DNA of 64,000 nucleotides from Macrothele yani (GCA_039090855.1 CM077034.1:224953331-225017330); one strand, 5' to 3'. Shown: positions 21,495-33,851, counted from the first letter of the stretch. Program-made: numbers and translations. Notes: a model not told the origin generated them from the sequence alone.

Positions 21495-24400
21495 CAGGGT
21501 TCCCACTCAAAAGTAATAAAAAAATTCCCTGACTTTTTCAGGTTCTCCAGGTGGTTTTTAAAGTTTTTCAGAGTGGCATGTTGCAAAGAATTGTTACATT
21601 TTATTGCATTCCATTCATTTTTCTCACCAAAGCAGACACTTGTAAATTCTTCACGTAATTTGTCTTTATAAAATTACCTGCTTTTCATTAATAACAACTA
21701 ACTGTGCACATTATTTTCGGTACCAAAGTTCCGTGAGCTTTCGTGAATATTACCCACACGGAATTTGTAAATACATTCCCATAGAAACAGGTCATATGTA
21801 AGAAAAAATCTGTCAGTTGAATAGTTTCAGTTTTTCTATAACACAATGCAGCTAAGCTTAATGATGGAATGGCTCTGTTCAAAGAAACATGTTTCAAGAG
21901 AACCAACAGACAAAGGACTTTGATCCATCATTTGGTTGGTTCTCTTGTGAAGTGTTCTTCAAGCAGGAGCCATTGTGCCCAATTGTCCCATGTTATAACT
22001 GTGAATACTACCCACACGGAATTTGTAAATACATTCCCATAGAAACAGGTCATATGTAAGAAAAAATCTGTCAGTTGAATAGTTTCAGTTTTTCTATAAC
22101 ACAATGCAGCTAAACTTAATGATGGAATGGCTCTGTTCAGAGAAACATGTTTCAAGAGAACCAACAGACAAAGGACTTTGATCCATCATTTGGTTGGTTC
22201 TCTTGTGAAGTGTTTCTTCAAGCAGGGGCCATTGTGCCTAATTGTTCCATGTTATAACTGTGAATACTACCCACACGGAATTTGTAAATACATTCCCATA
22301 GAAACAGGTCATATGTAAGAAAAAATCTGTCAGTTGAATAGTTTCAGTTTTTCTATAACACAATGCAGCTAAGCTTAATGATGGAATGGCTCTGTTCAAA
22401 GAAACATGTTTCAAGAGAACCAACAGACAAAGGACTTTGATCCATCATTTGGTTGGTTCTCTTGTGAAGTGTTCTTCAAGCAGGAGCCATTGTGCCTAAT
22501 TGTCCCATGTTATAACTGTGAATACTACCCACACGGAATTTGTAAATACATTCCCATAGAAACAGGTCATATGTAAGAAAAAATCTGTCAGTTGAATAGT
22601 TTGTTTTCCTATAACACAATGCAGCTAAGCTTAATGATGGAATGGCTCTGTTCAAAGAAACATGTTTCAAGAGAACAAACAGACAAAGGACTTTGATCCA
22701 TCATTTGGTTGGTTCTCTTGTGAAGTGTTCTTCAAGCAGGAGCCATTGTGCCTAATTGTTCCATGTTATAACTGTGAATACTACCCACACGGAATTTGTA
22801 AATACATTCCCATAGAAACAGGTCATATGTAAGAAAAAATCTGTCAGTTGAATAGTTTCAGTTTTTCTATAACACAATGCAGCTAAGCTTAATGATGGAA
22901 TGGCTCTGTTCAAAGAAACATGTTTCAAGAGAACCAACAGACAAAGGACTTTGATCCATCATTTGGTTGGTTCTCTTGTGAAGTGTTTCTTCAAGCAGGA
23001 GCCATTGTGCCTAATTGTTCCATGTTATAACTGTGAATACTACCCACACGGAATTTGTAAATACATTCCCATAGAAACAGGTCATATGTAAGAAAAAATC
23101 TGTCAGTTGAATAGTTTCAGTTTTTCTATAACACAATGCAGCTAAGCTTAATGATGGAATGGCTCTGTTCAAAGAAACATGTTTCAAGAGAACCAACAGA
23201 CAAAGGACTTTGATCCATCATTTGGTTGGTTCTCTTGTGAAGTGTTCTTCAAGCAGGAGCCATTGTGCCTAATTGTCCCATGTTATAACTGTGAATACTA
23301 CCCACACGGAATTTGTAAATACATTCCCATAGAAACAGGTCATATGTAAGAAAAAATCTGTCAGTTGAATAGTTTCAGTTTTTCTATAACACAATGCAGC
23401 TAAGCTTAATGATGGAATGGCTCTGTTCAGAGAAACATGTTTCAAGAGAACCAACAGACAAAGGACTTTGATCCATCATTTGGTTGGTTCTCTTGTGAAG
23501 TGTTTCTTCAAGCAGGAGCCATTGTGCCTAATTGTTCCATGTTATAACTGTGAATACTACCCACACGGAATTTGTAAATACATTCCCATAGAAACAGGTC
23601 ATATGTAAGAAAAAATCTGTCAGTTGAATAGTTTCAGTTTTTCTATAACACAATGCAGCTAAGCTTAATGATGGAATGGCTCTGTTCAAAGAAACATGTT
23701 TCAAGAGAACCAACAGACAAAGGACTTTGATCCATCATTTGGTTGGTTCTCTTGTGAAGTGTTCTTCAAGCAGGAGCCATTGTGCCTAATTGTCCCATGT
23801 TATAACTGTGAATACTACCCACACGGAATTTGTAAATACATTCCCATAGAAACAGGTCATATGTAAGAAAAAATCTGTCAGTTGAATAGTTTCAGTTTTC
23901 CTATAACACAATGCAGCTAAGCTTAATGATGGAATGGCTCTGTTCAAAGAAACATGTTTCAAGAGAACCAACAGACAAAGGACTTTGATCCATCATTTGG
24001 TTGGTTCTCTTGTGAAGTGTTCTTCAAGCAGGAGCCATTGTGCCTAATTGTTCCATGTTATAACTGTGAATACTACCCACACGGAATTTGTAAATACATT
24101 CCCATAGAAACAGGTCATATGTAAGAAAAAATCTGTCAGTTGAATAGTTTCAGTTTTTCTATAACACAATGCAGCTAAGCTTAATGATGGAATGGCTCTG
24201 TTCAGAGAAACATGTTTCAAGAGAACCAACAGACAAAGGACTTTGATCCATCATTTGGTTGGTTCTCTTGTGAAGTGTTTCTTCAAGCAGGAGCCATTGT
24301 GCCTAATTGTTCCATGTTATAACTGTGAATACTACCCACACGGAATTTGTAAATACATTCCCATAGAAACAGGTCATATGTAAGAAAAAATCTGTCAGTT

Positions 24401-26455
24401 GAATAGTTTCAGTTTTTCTATAACACAATGCAGCTAAGCTTAATGATGGAATGGCTCTGTTCAAAGAAACATGTTTCAAGAGAACCAACAGACAAAGGAC
24501 TTTGATCCATCATTTGGTTGGTTCTCTTGTGAAGTGTTCTTCAAGCAGGAGCCATTGTGCCTAATTGTTCCCATGTTATAACTGTGAATACTACCCACAC
24601 GGAATTTGTAAATACATTCCCATAGAAACAGGTCATATGTAAGAAAAAATCTGTCAGTTGAATAGTTTCAGTTTTTCTATAACACAATGCAGCTAAGCTT
24701 AATGATGGAATGGCTCTGTTCAGAGAAACATGTTTCAAGAGAACCAACAGACAAAGGACTTTGATCCATCATTTGGTTGGTTCTCTTGTGAAGTGTTCTT
24801 CAAGCAGGAGCCATTGTGCCTAATTGTTCCATGTTATAACTGTGAATACTACCCACACGGAATTTGTAAATACATTCCCATAGAAACAGGTCATATGTAA
24901 GAAAAAATCTGTCAGTTGAATAGTTTCAGTTTTTCTATAATACAATGCAGCTAAGCTTAATGATGGAATGGCTCTGTTCAAAGAAACATGTTTCAAGAGA
25001 ACCAACAGACAAAGGACTTTGATCCATCATTTGGTTGGTTCTCTTGTGAAGTGTTCTTCAAGCAGGAGCCATTGTGCCTAATTGTTCCATGTTATAACTG
25101 TGAATACTACCCACATGGAATTTGTAAATACATTCCCATAGAAACAGGTCATATGTAAGAAAAAATCTGTCAGTTGAATAGTTTCAGTTTTTCTATAACA
25201 CAATGCAGCTAAGCTTAATGATGGAATGGCTCTGTTCAGAGAAACATGTTTCAAGAGAACCAACAGACAAAGGACTTTGATCCATCATTTGGTTGGTTTT
25301 CTTGTGAAGTGTTTCTTCAAGCAGGAGCCATTGTGCCTAATTGTTCCATGTTATAACTGTGAATACTACCCACACGGAATTTGTAAATACATTCCCATAG
25401 AAACAGGTCATATGTAAGAAAAAATCTGTCAGTTGAATAGTTTCAGTTTTTCTATAACACAATGCAGCTAAGCTTAATGATGGAATGGCTCTGTTCAAAG
25501 AAACATGTTTCAAGAGAACCAACAGACAAAGGACTTTGATCCATCATTTGGTTGGTTCTCTTGTGAAGTGTTCTTCAAGCAGGAGCCATTGTGCCTAATT
25601 GTTCCATGTTATAACTGTGAATACTACCCACACGGAATTTGTAAATACATTCCCATAGAAACAGGTCATATGTAAGAAAAAATCTGTCAGTTGAATAGTT
25701 TCAGTTTTTCTATAACACAATGCAGCTAAGCTTAATGATGGAATGGCTCTGTTCAGAGAAACATGTTTCAAGAGAACCAACAGACAAAGGACTTTGATCC
25801 ATCATTTGGTTGGTTTTCTTGTGAAGTGTTTCTTCAAGCAGGAGCCATTGTTGTGCCTAATTTGTTCCATGTTATAACTGTGAATACTACCCACACGGAA
25901 TTTGTAAATACATTCCCATAGAAACAGGTCATATGTAAGAAAAAATCTGTCAGTTGAATGGTTTCAGTTTTTCTATAACACAATGCAGCTAAGCTTAATG
26001 ATGGAATGGCTCTGTCCAAAGAAACATGTTTCGAGAGAACCAACAGACAAAGGACTTTGATCCATCATTTGGTTGGTTCTCTTGTGAAGTGTTTCTTAAA
26101 GCAGGAGCCATTGTGCCTAATTGTTCTATGTTATAACAACTGCCTGCACAGAAATTGAACAAAAGCTTAATAACTGGCAATTTTAAAAATTCAATTTTGC
26201 ATCTTTTTTTAGAGAATAAAGGAAATACTTAATATAACTGAAAGTAAGATCTACCAAATTCTAGGCAGGCAGTAATTGCAAGCAAAAGTTTGAAATCTTG
26301 AAAAAATAAGTTTTTTTGGCAAAATAAAGTATTCATTGATTTTTACAAAAAATAAAGGGTAATTTTCCCTGAGTTTTCCCTGATTTTTGGAACCATTTTC
26401 AAATTCCCTGAGAATTCCAGGTTTTCCCTGTTTTCCAGGTTGAGTGGGAACCCTG
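21495..26455. mobile_element. CAGGG-ended hAT-like element Y carrying a satellite
   Basis: The perfect 15-bp ends CAGGGTTCCCACTCA (21495) and TGAGTGGGAACCCTG (to 26455) are inverted. Internal to them lie CCCTGACTTTTTCAGG on the left and CCCTGTTTTCCAGG on the right. AGTAT flanks both sides (21490-21494 and 26456-26460), a 5-bp duplication. It lies inside element X and is mostly filled by the 259-bp satellite. No transposase was seen. Confidence 0.8.
21740..26145. repeat. 258/259-bp satellite array, 17 units
   Basis: Near-identical units contain CACACGGAATTTGTAAATAC, GTTTCAGTTTTTCTATAACA and AAAGGACTTTGATCCATC. The period is 258 or 259 bp depending on GTTCTTC versus GTTTCTTC. Several units pair CAGAG with the 259-bp form, which hints at dimer-based amplification. 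Each unit has a 61-codon minus-strand frame and some have a 63-codon plus-strand frame. These recur only because the monomer recurs and are not treated as genes. The first and last units are diverged or truncated. Confidence 0.95.
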
Positions 26456-26460
26456 AGTAT

Positions 26461-29400
26461 GCACTCTTAATTATTAGGGATTAGAGGAGAAGGGAATAGA
26501 ACTGTCCAAAATTAGCATGTTTTCGTTGCACTAGGCACTTAAGTACTGCTGAATTCCATCAGACCCCACCTACCCCCAATGGTCAAATGATTGAAATGTG
26601 ATGATGTTCATGGAATGAAATCGTTAATCAGCTATGATGACCGCATAAAAGTTCGGAAGATGGGGAGGGGCGAATTTTTTTTTTTTTAAACTCTACGCAA
26701 CATTTCACATCACTCCAGTATTTATCTTGGCATCATCAACAATCGCAATGCAACTACCACTTACGATCGCAAATATCGGCAACCGAAAATCTGCCATATC
26801 ACTAAGTGATACAACACACAGGTATACTGTTACAATGTATTGTAATTGAGAAAAAAAAAAAGATGTGGAAAAAAGAAACTTTCAGATATTAAGCTCTTCA
26901 AGCCATGGCGTTTCAAAACTCAGTTTTCCTTTATGTTTAAAAACATGTTTTTGCTTTTTTACCTGTAGTGTATAATAAAAAAACTTGATTTTTTTTTTTT
27001 ATGGAATTAGATGTCCGTATGTCTGATTGTCTTGTCTGAGTTCACAAGTTAGCTACTGTGTAAAGTAGACCTATTTTCTCAGATCAAAAATATGTAGTTT
27101 TGTATATATTCACAGTATAAGCAATTCCTTATTCCCACAGAACTGACTTCAGCAGATGCAAAATGAAGAACATCAAGACCCGCCCAACACCATGTTTCTG
27201 ATTGTCTGCTGTTGATATGTTGCTGAAAATCTGTGGACACCTGATCAATGTTTTCAGATTTTCATCAACATTATCCACGTTTTTCTTGAAAGAAAAATAA
27301 ATCGAAGGGGTAATAGTGATCAGTTCAGGAAAGGGTGACGATTCTTCCCTGGGGTGATTTGCTGTTAAACTTTTCGTAAACTTCGATTTCACCTCCCCTG
27401 GGTTCGATCTTTGGATCCAGAGAAAAAGTCAAGAAAAATTTACAGAAATTCTATTTCTCGTTTGTTTTTTTCCTTCTTTGTTCTGTGGGGCCTGCGAGAA
27501 AGGTGTTCGCTCTATTCACGAAAAAAAAAATTTATATAGTGTGAACTGGCAGTCACAATGCTGTTCCTTTTGTTTTGGTATTACCCAGCCCAGCAGAAGG
27601 AAAAGGAAAAACATACTCAGCAGAGTTAAAGAGCAGTGTAAATATTTTTTTTTCTCTCTATGTGTATGAAACAAAATGTAGCATTTATACGACGCAGTAC
27701 CAAAAGTTCGATGTCGCAACATTCAAGAGAATAAACCTGGGGTATGCTCATTAAAAAATTATGAAAAAAAAAATTTCTGTATTTCTTGCTTTGTTCAGTG
27801 TATGAAGTAACATGTTAAAACATTTTGTAAGCCAGCTACAGTTTCCCTCCTTTAACAGATAGCGGTCAATGATATAAGTTTCCCAGAAAAGGGCTGGAAG
27901 GCAGTAAGTTCTTTCAATCCCTTTCAGAGAATTTCTTTCCTCGAAAAAAGACCACCAGGAGTAACCAACATTCTTTTTCCCCCGGAGGTCTGGCAAGTCT
28001 CCCCAGCTGAAGGGGCTTAGCGAACTGAAAGAGATACCCTTGTAAAGCACTCGGAAAGGGGGAAATGTTGGCCGGTTGAATGTGGGAAGCAGCAGTCCCT
28101 CGCGCCAAAATTTATGGGGTTGTTTACGAAATGTGGACTCGGAGTGCATGTAGGTGTCCCGCGTCTAGCACACGGTCTCCACATGCTTTTGGCTGGAAGC
28201 AGCCAATGGGATCGCTGGCGTCCTTCTCGGCCGTTCCGATTGGTCGTTTTGACCCTCCAGAGTGAAAGAGGTTTCTGAGCGTCCATGTTGATTTTGGAGT
28301 CTCTCTGAAAAATTGACTACTAGAAGGACACAAAAAAAGTGCTTGCTGGTTGTTGGGTGAAAAGAAAATGAAGCAGATTGTCTTCGATTTTCCTTTAGGT
28401 TTACTTTTGGCTATCTATTATAATCACCTTATATAACGTGGCTGAGATTTCCGATTTCTGCCACAACACTGTTTATTCCGATTAAGATCAAACAGCAGGA
28501 ACACGCGTCCACGCACAACCTTTGGAATGTCCTGATGGAACGTCGTCTTTTCATTTGGCACATCGCCATAAATCACCACCTGCAGCTCATTAAACTGTGA
28601 AGTTGCACCCTTCCTCCTTCACCCTAACTATAGGAGAAAATGTAAGAGAAAAAAAGCTCCCCAATTTTTGCCAAAATGACCAAATTTACGTCATGATGTT
28701 GCAATTTACTAAAACACGTTTATCTGCTGAATTTCGCCTAAATCCGTTAAATTTTTAAATATAGATTTTTTTTTATTAAAACAGTAACTTAGACATCTGA
28801 ATAAAAATGTATGTTTGTAATTCAAATAAGAGTCCATATCATCACAGAAAAAAAAAATTAAGGATCACTGTTTAAATAAACCATGGCATCTAAAAAAAAT
28901 AATTCACTTGCTTTTCCCGTAATTTAGAATTACTGTTTTCTTTTTTTTCAATCCGATTATGCAAGGAAGATTTTTTTTTTTTTTTTTTGCTTCTGCTAAA
29001 GTTTCCAACGGAATTTGGCGAAATTTGCACCAGAACTTTATTGTGATGTATCTTAACCACTGTAAAAAATTTACTGTGTTATTTTCAAAATTTGGGAAAA
29101 TAGATTTCTGAAAATTTTCTCCTAGTCCCTTTGAGCAGTGGAAGTGATAAACAGGTGTTTGCTTTCTTCCCAACCAAGAGCTTTGGATCAGCGCTCCCAG
29201 CTGTCAATCAACCGTTGCTATGGTAACACCCTTTCTGCTCCAGGCTTACTCTGTCCAAAGAGGCACACCTACTTGCCAATAATAAAAATTTCCAATGCTA
29301 ACTTTTTAAGTTTTAAACCGATTCAATCGGAATTTTGGGAGTAAGCTTCTGTAATCCAATTATAGTGAATGTAAAAATTTCAGCCACTTTCGTGAAAAAT

Positions 29401-29880
29401 TCGCAAAGATAGTTTTCTTATTTTTTTATCATAAGTAGCGTATGTCTCTTGAGGGGAGGGTTGGAATGCACATAAACAACGAGCAGATGAATGTGTTGTT
29501 CAGGCATACTCCTCACTGGTGGATGCCAGCTGACTTGGTACATACGCGACCCCCCTGCAAATGCTAAATGTTTCTTCTTACCCCTTCCGTTGTCCGACGA
29601 TGGACATCAAGCTCCCCTTCCTAACAGATATACTAATAATCATCCAATTTTATTGCACTGGAAGTAGTGCTTTTTTTCCCCCAGCCAAATTAGGATTTGG
29701 TGTACGTCTGAAACATTTTTTTGAGAACAGAGGAAATAAACTTTAAAAATGAAGGGGTAACAGTAAGACGATTTTCTAAAAGGGCATTTTTTAAGCACTA
29801 TTTTCAAATTTCAAGGCTTTTCAAGACAGCAGTAAAAAAAAAAACATTTTTCCAGGATATTCTAGGCCTTGAAAACGTAA
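26461..29880. other. Interior of element X, unrecognised
   Basis: AT-rich DNA with several A- and T-runs and a less AT-rich patch at about 27900-28300. Short minus-strand frames (for example 28286-28017 and 28149-27751) match no family I know. Words such as AATTTCGCCTAAATCCGTTAAA (about 28732) resemble parts of the 300-bp array at 35-36.6 kb (AATTTCGCCTAAATCCGGTG at about 36589), so a diverged relative may lie here. Confidence 0.35.
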
Positions 29881-29936
29881 TCATGATTTTCCAGGACTTT
29901 CCAGGTTTTCAAGCACGCGAGCGCACCCTGTGTTTG

Positions 29937-30860
29937 AATAATCGCTATTGTACATCATCATGTGTACAGCAACTATTGGATTTTCGTCCAGCTGTTTCAT
30001 TTTTTTGTGTCCGTGTTTTAAGATTCGCTAAAGTATTTGATGTAGGTAGATGGCTTGGCTCCCAGTCTCCAAAAATCATCGTTTCATTGGCTTCTTTTTT
30101 CCTGAAGACACTGGGAGAAACATTTTTCTTGCATAGTGCATCAATAGCTTTCTCTCTAAGGGCACCAGCAAGCTTGCGTTTACGTCCAGGTTTACATTTA
30201 TCGAAACCTCCTTTGTACTTGCAAAAAAAAAGTGATCTGATCTCCTGCAGATGGTTGATCATAAAAGCATGCGCCAATAGTTCTGATTTGCAATTTACGC
30301 ACCGTCCGCAAAGTACTATAAAATTATCTGATTCATCATGTACTTTGGTGCGTTTAAATGATAATGTGGAAGGAAGTGATGTGTTTTCCCAGAAATGTGT
30401 ATTTACAATTTCAGTCCACGAATTCGGCGGCAAAATCTTGTACAAACAGCTTCTTCGGATGGGATTTCTTGCGTCAGTGCACTTGTACATAACACTCATT
30501 GGACAAATGGTATTCCATTCTTCTTCTGATAGAATGATTTCAAATTTCAGTTCATCTGGCGTAAATTCATCAGATGAGTTGCTGCATGTATCACTTTTAT
30601 CTGCGCTTTGAACTTCATAACATCCACTTGATTCATTTGGTTCGATTCCTAATTTCTCCCAGATGTTCAGTCTGTTCAACTTAAATAAAGTATACACATG
30701 TTTGCTAGAATATTTAAAATTCAGGCTCTAACTTATGTTGGACTACACAGGGTTTGATGGACGTTGTATCTTTTTTTCCGCATCCAAAACGTCGTCCTTA
30801 GAATTCGAAGTGGCATTTAACATCACGCTTTCTTCAACAAAAGCTTTTCTCGGCATTTTA
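29937..30860 (-). pseudogene. MULE-like transposase, N-terminal half
   Basis: The minus strand from about 30857 reads MPRKAFVEESVMLNATSNSK, then shifts. The frame 30697-29945 holds a Cys-rich zone (CGRCVNCKSELLAHAF, then CKYKGGFDKCKPGRKRK) and SPSVFRKKEANETMIFGDWEPSHLPTSNTL, which match the N-terminal region of the same MULE family. Near 29960 a one-base shift leads to YNSDYSN, which continues across the single TGTTTG into SIKSLGYDPF at 20868. The halves are therefore one gene split by element X. Besides the insertion it has at least two frameshifts. Confidence 0.72.
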
Positions 30861-30869
30861 TTATGCTTC

Positions 30870-31375
30870 AACCAGGAAATGTCTAATTTTCACATCAGAC
30901 TATTAATACTTCTTGCTGTAAGCAAAAACTGATCACTAAACAAGTCAAACGAACCAAATGAACAGGACACCTGCCTCAGTTAAATCGGTCTCAATAAATC
31001 CTACAATTAAGGTTTTTTTTGGGCCATACTGCGTCTATTGCTTTATGCCATAGACAATAAAAAAAAAAAAAGTATTAATCCAAAACTTCCGCACAAAACA
31101 TGTGTCTCTCTCTCTCTACGCTTTGCGGAGGAGGACCGAAGAGTAGATGTTAATACGTACGGTATCTAAAGGACCAGTGAGCTTTTGCACCGAAACACAC
31201 AGGCTGAAACTCCAAAAGTTCAGCCTCCGAAGTCGTAAAATTATTCCCAGGGACATTTTTTAAATACCAGTTACTTTTCAGTTAATGTTCGGCGACAAGG
31301 TATTTGACGATGACGATTATCAAAGAAAGGTAACTTGATCACGCTAGTTACGTTAACTGAAAACTTTTACAAAAA
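30870..31375. other. No recognisable feature
   Basis: Unassigned spacer with a short (TC)n run near 31107. It may contain the outer end of the MULE, but I could not find its inverted repeat. Confidence 0.35.
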
Positions 31376-32260
31376 GTTCGTAAGTTGGAAGCTTTCGACC
31401 TTATCTTAGGTCTTCATCACGCCAATGGAGGACTAAGATTGTTGCCAGATTCTACATTTGAATTTTTCCTATTTTTGTTGCCAAAACTTAGAATTGATCT
31501 GGAGATCAACGGAATGTAGAGAGGTGATTCAGAGTTGCAAGTCATTGAGTTGAAAATAATTTCTATGCTTTCACGGTAACGGAGGGCAAAACGATTGTCA
31601 AAAGAAGCAATTCGTTTTGCTTCGTTCCAGTGGGGAACTGCAGATGTGTCTTCCATTGTCAAAATAGACAAGGCAGTATTGGGATTGGCTTTCGAAACAT
31701 CTTTTCTATGTTCTAAAATTCTATGGCTTATTCTCCTGTATGTGCTTCCAATGTATAAGTTATCCCCAGTAGAAGAAGAGATAGGAATGCAGTAAACTCC
31801 TGGGAGGTTCAGGCTTTCAACTTTGTCCCTATCCCTTTGTAGAAGTTTCAAGATGTTTGGGGTAGATTTAATGGCAAGATGGTAACCAAAACTTCTAAAA
31901 AGAATCTATAACTTATAAGCATAGGAAGGATGGTAAGGAACAGAACCACAGAATTTCAGGTCTTCTTTCTTATGAAGGAGGAGGCATTCGATTTTCGAAT
32001 GGTTTTCATATTTCTTTATGAGGGAGCTGACTGTAACAGCAGGGAAACCATGAGAGAGGGACACCTCCAGCTTTTGGTGCGATGCATTCCCAGATATCCG
32101 GGACACAGAGCTTTTAACCTCTGACCTGGTGGGGACATGAATCTGTCGCTGGAACAGAGGGAACAGAGACAAACTGAAGAACTGTCTAAGGGGCAAAGTT
32201 ATAGCAATTCCCATCCACGTAAAATATAAACAAGTTCTCACTTCGTGTGCAGCTCGGAAT
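31376..32260 (-). pseudogene. Penelope-like element 3' part with GIY-YIG endonuclease
   Basis: Minus strand. The RT-endonuclease linker (VSLSHGFPAVTVSSLIKKYE, FCGSVPYHPSYAYK) is at 32241-31906. A frame break follows, then SFGYHLAIKSTPN and KLLQRDRDKVESL. The GIY-YIG nuclease then reads GVYCIPISSSTGDNLYIGST with RRISHRILEHRKDV (31851-31417). GVY...YIG and the downstream Arg/His residues are the domain signature. Penelope-like retroelements carry this nuclease C-terminal to a telomerase-like RT. The RT itself is absent, so this is a 5'-truncated copy. A hammerhead-like motif follows the ORF. Confidence 0.78.
31390..31421 (-). ncRNA. Hammerhead-ribozyme-like core, Penelope 3' end
   Basis: The minus strand reads GTGATGA, A, GACC, loop TAAGATAA, GGTC, GAAAGC. 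Stem II is perfect and the GAAA box is intact. The position expected to be C3 is G, and one extra base precedes stem II. Hammerheads are known in Penelope-like elements, which supports the reading, but stems I and III are not obvious here. Confidence 0.45.
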
Positions 32261-32492
32261 AAATGAATTCTCAGGAAGTAAACATGACACTACTGCTGGC
32301 GCCATTTAACATTTGCTAATACTTCTAAAGTTAAAGGCACAACCTATGAGCAAACAATCTATATTTATAAAATTAATGTGTCTGTCTGTCTTTCGTTGCC
32401 AACAGAGGAAACTACTGAACATAGACTTGCATGATGCACCTCGAAGACTTTTTCTCATATTTCAGTTTGCTGACTTCTAAACAATTTATTAA

Positions 32493-33161
32493 TGATTGTG
32501 GAATAACTTTTTTACGGGTCTTATAGAGGTTATTTTTCATGAAAGTTTGTTGTCAAATTTTCGAACTAAAGCCTAGTTCGTCATCAGGACTATGTCACTG
32601 GAGTAGTTGCTGCCACTCAATTGGAAGAGTCCATCCGCAATTATCGTTAATTGTGGTACTTCTTCTTGCTATTTCGATCCCTTCTTCTAGTTTCCTCTTT
32701 ACTAAGTTTGACTGGTGGGCGATTATTTTCCCGAGTCCCAATTTATGGAGTGTCCACTTGCTTGTATATGTCTGTCTAGCCCTGTTTTGTTCCCAATGTT
32801 CCTAATAGCTGCTTGGTGTTCTTTCATTCGGACCTTAATACTTCTCCCTGTTTCTCCTATATAGTCGAGTCCGCAGTTACAGTCGATGCAGTAAATTACT
32901 CCTTCCTGCAATTGGATGTCCAATTCTTTCTGCTTTAAAGCTGGTAGGAATTTCTTTATTTTGTTATAAGATTTGGAGCTAGCCTGATATTATATTTTGC
33001 TCCGATCTTTTTCAGTTTCTCGAAAAGTCCCTTGTGGTACGTAATTTTGCTGGTGAATTTGAAGTTGGTTTTTTCCTGCTTCTTTTTTGGCACTTGTTTA
33101 AATATTTTCTCAACATATGGGGAGAGGTAATTGTTTTCTGCCAATATTTCCTTTAATTCTT
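32493..33161 (-). mobile_element. Penelope-like 3' end, left arm of palindrome
   Basis: Minus-strand copy. The linker peptide AENNYLSPYVEKIFKQVPKK and GLFEKLKKIGAKYNIRLAP (33144-32956) leads into GIY-YIG: GVIYCIDCNCGLDYIGETGR with SIKVRMKEHQAAIRN and ASGHSINWDSGK (32923-32723). A hammerhead-like motif lies at 32561-32587. The linker and nuclease are in different frames, separated by a stop near 32955. Confidence 0.8.
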
Positions 33162-33179
33162 AGAAAGATCTTCACAAAG

Positions 33180-33851
33180 AAGAATTAAAGGAAATATTGG
33201 CAGAAAACAATTACCTCTCCCCATATGTTGAGAAAATATTTAAACAAGTGCCAAAAAAGAAGCAGGAAAAAACCAACTTCAAATTCACCAGCAAAATTAC
33301 GTACCACAAGGGACTTTTCGAGAAACTGAAAAAGATCGGAGCAAAATATAATATCAGGCTAGCTCCAGATCTTATAACAAAATAAAGAAATTCCTACCAG
33401 CTTTAAAGCAGAAAGAATTGGACATCCAATTGCAGGAAGGAGTAATTTACTGCATCGACTGTAACTGCGGACTCAGCTATATAGGAGAAACAGGGAGAAG
33501 TATTAAGGTCCGAATGAAAGAACACCAAGCAGCTATTAGGAACATTGGGAACAAAACAGGGCTAGACAGACATATACAAGCAAGTGGACACTCCATAAAT
33601 TGGGACTCGGGAAAATAATCGCCCACCAGTCAAACTTAGTAAAGAGGAAACTAGAAGAAGGGATCGAAATAGCAAGAAGAAGAAGTACCACAATTAACGA
33701 TAATTGCGGATGGACTCTTCCAATTGAGTGGCAGCAACTACTCCAGTGACATAGTCCTGATGACGAACTAGGCTTTAGTTCGAAAATTTGACAACAAACT
33801 TTCATGAAAAATAACCTCTATAAGACCCGTAAAAAAGTTATTCCACAATCA
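33180..33851 (+). mobile_element. Penelope-like 3' end, right arm of palindrome
   Basis: Plus-strand mirror of 32493-33161. The same linker (33197-33385) and nuclease (33418-33618, reading GLSYIGETGR) differ from the left arm by a few bases, for example S for D before YIGE and APD for APN in the linker. The 18-bp centre is 33162-33179. Such opposed, 5'-truncated copies are known for Penelope-like elements. Confidence 0.8.
33757..33786 (+). ncRNA. Hammerhead-ribozyme-like core in Penelope end
   Basis: CTGATGA is followed by a 7-bp hairpin (CGAACTA / TAGTTCG, loop GGCTT) and AAAA. Read with one extra C before stem II (GAACTA / TAGTTC), it gives the canonical order CUGAUGA, stem II, GAAA. The inverted copy is at 32557-32587. 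The same one-base insertion is seen in the motifs at 31390 and 14768. Confidence 0.5.

Larger units (their letters stand above)
20875..29930. mobile_element. CAGGG-ended hAT-like element X, inserted in the MULE gene
   Basis: The left end is CAGGGTTAGCACACTTTTGG. The right end, reversed, is CAGGGTGCGCTCGCGTGCTT. Next to both lie related CTGGAAA/TTTCCAGG motifs (GACTTTCCAGGCTTTTTCCAG at left, GACTTTCCAGGTTTTC at right). TGTTTG is duplicated directly outside (20869-20874 and 29931-29936). Removing the element with one TGTTTG joins the two halves of the MULE transposase, which confirms the boundaries. No transposase was found inside. The CAGGG ends and the 6-bp duplication suggest an hAT relative. 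Confidence 0.78.

Noticed and set aside
21688..26180. Series of identical 61-63-codon open frames on both strands, which could look like a multigene family of small proteins
   Set aside because: They recur only because the 259-bp satellite monomer recurs. Non-coding parts are equally conserved and there is no start context or signal supporting translation.
27129..28340. Overlapping frames at 27.1-28.3 kb as a host gene
   Set aside because: No splice structure or family motifs, and the interval is inside transposable element X.
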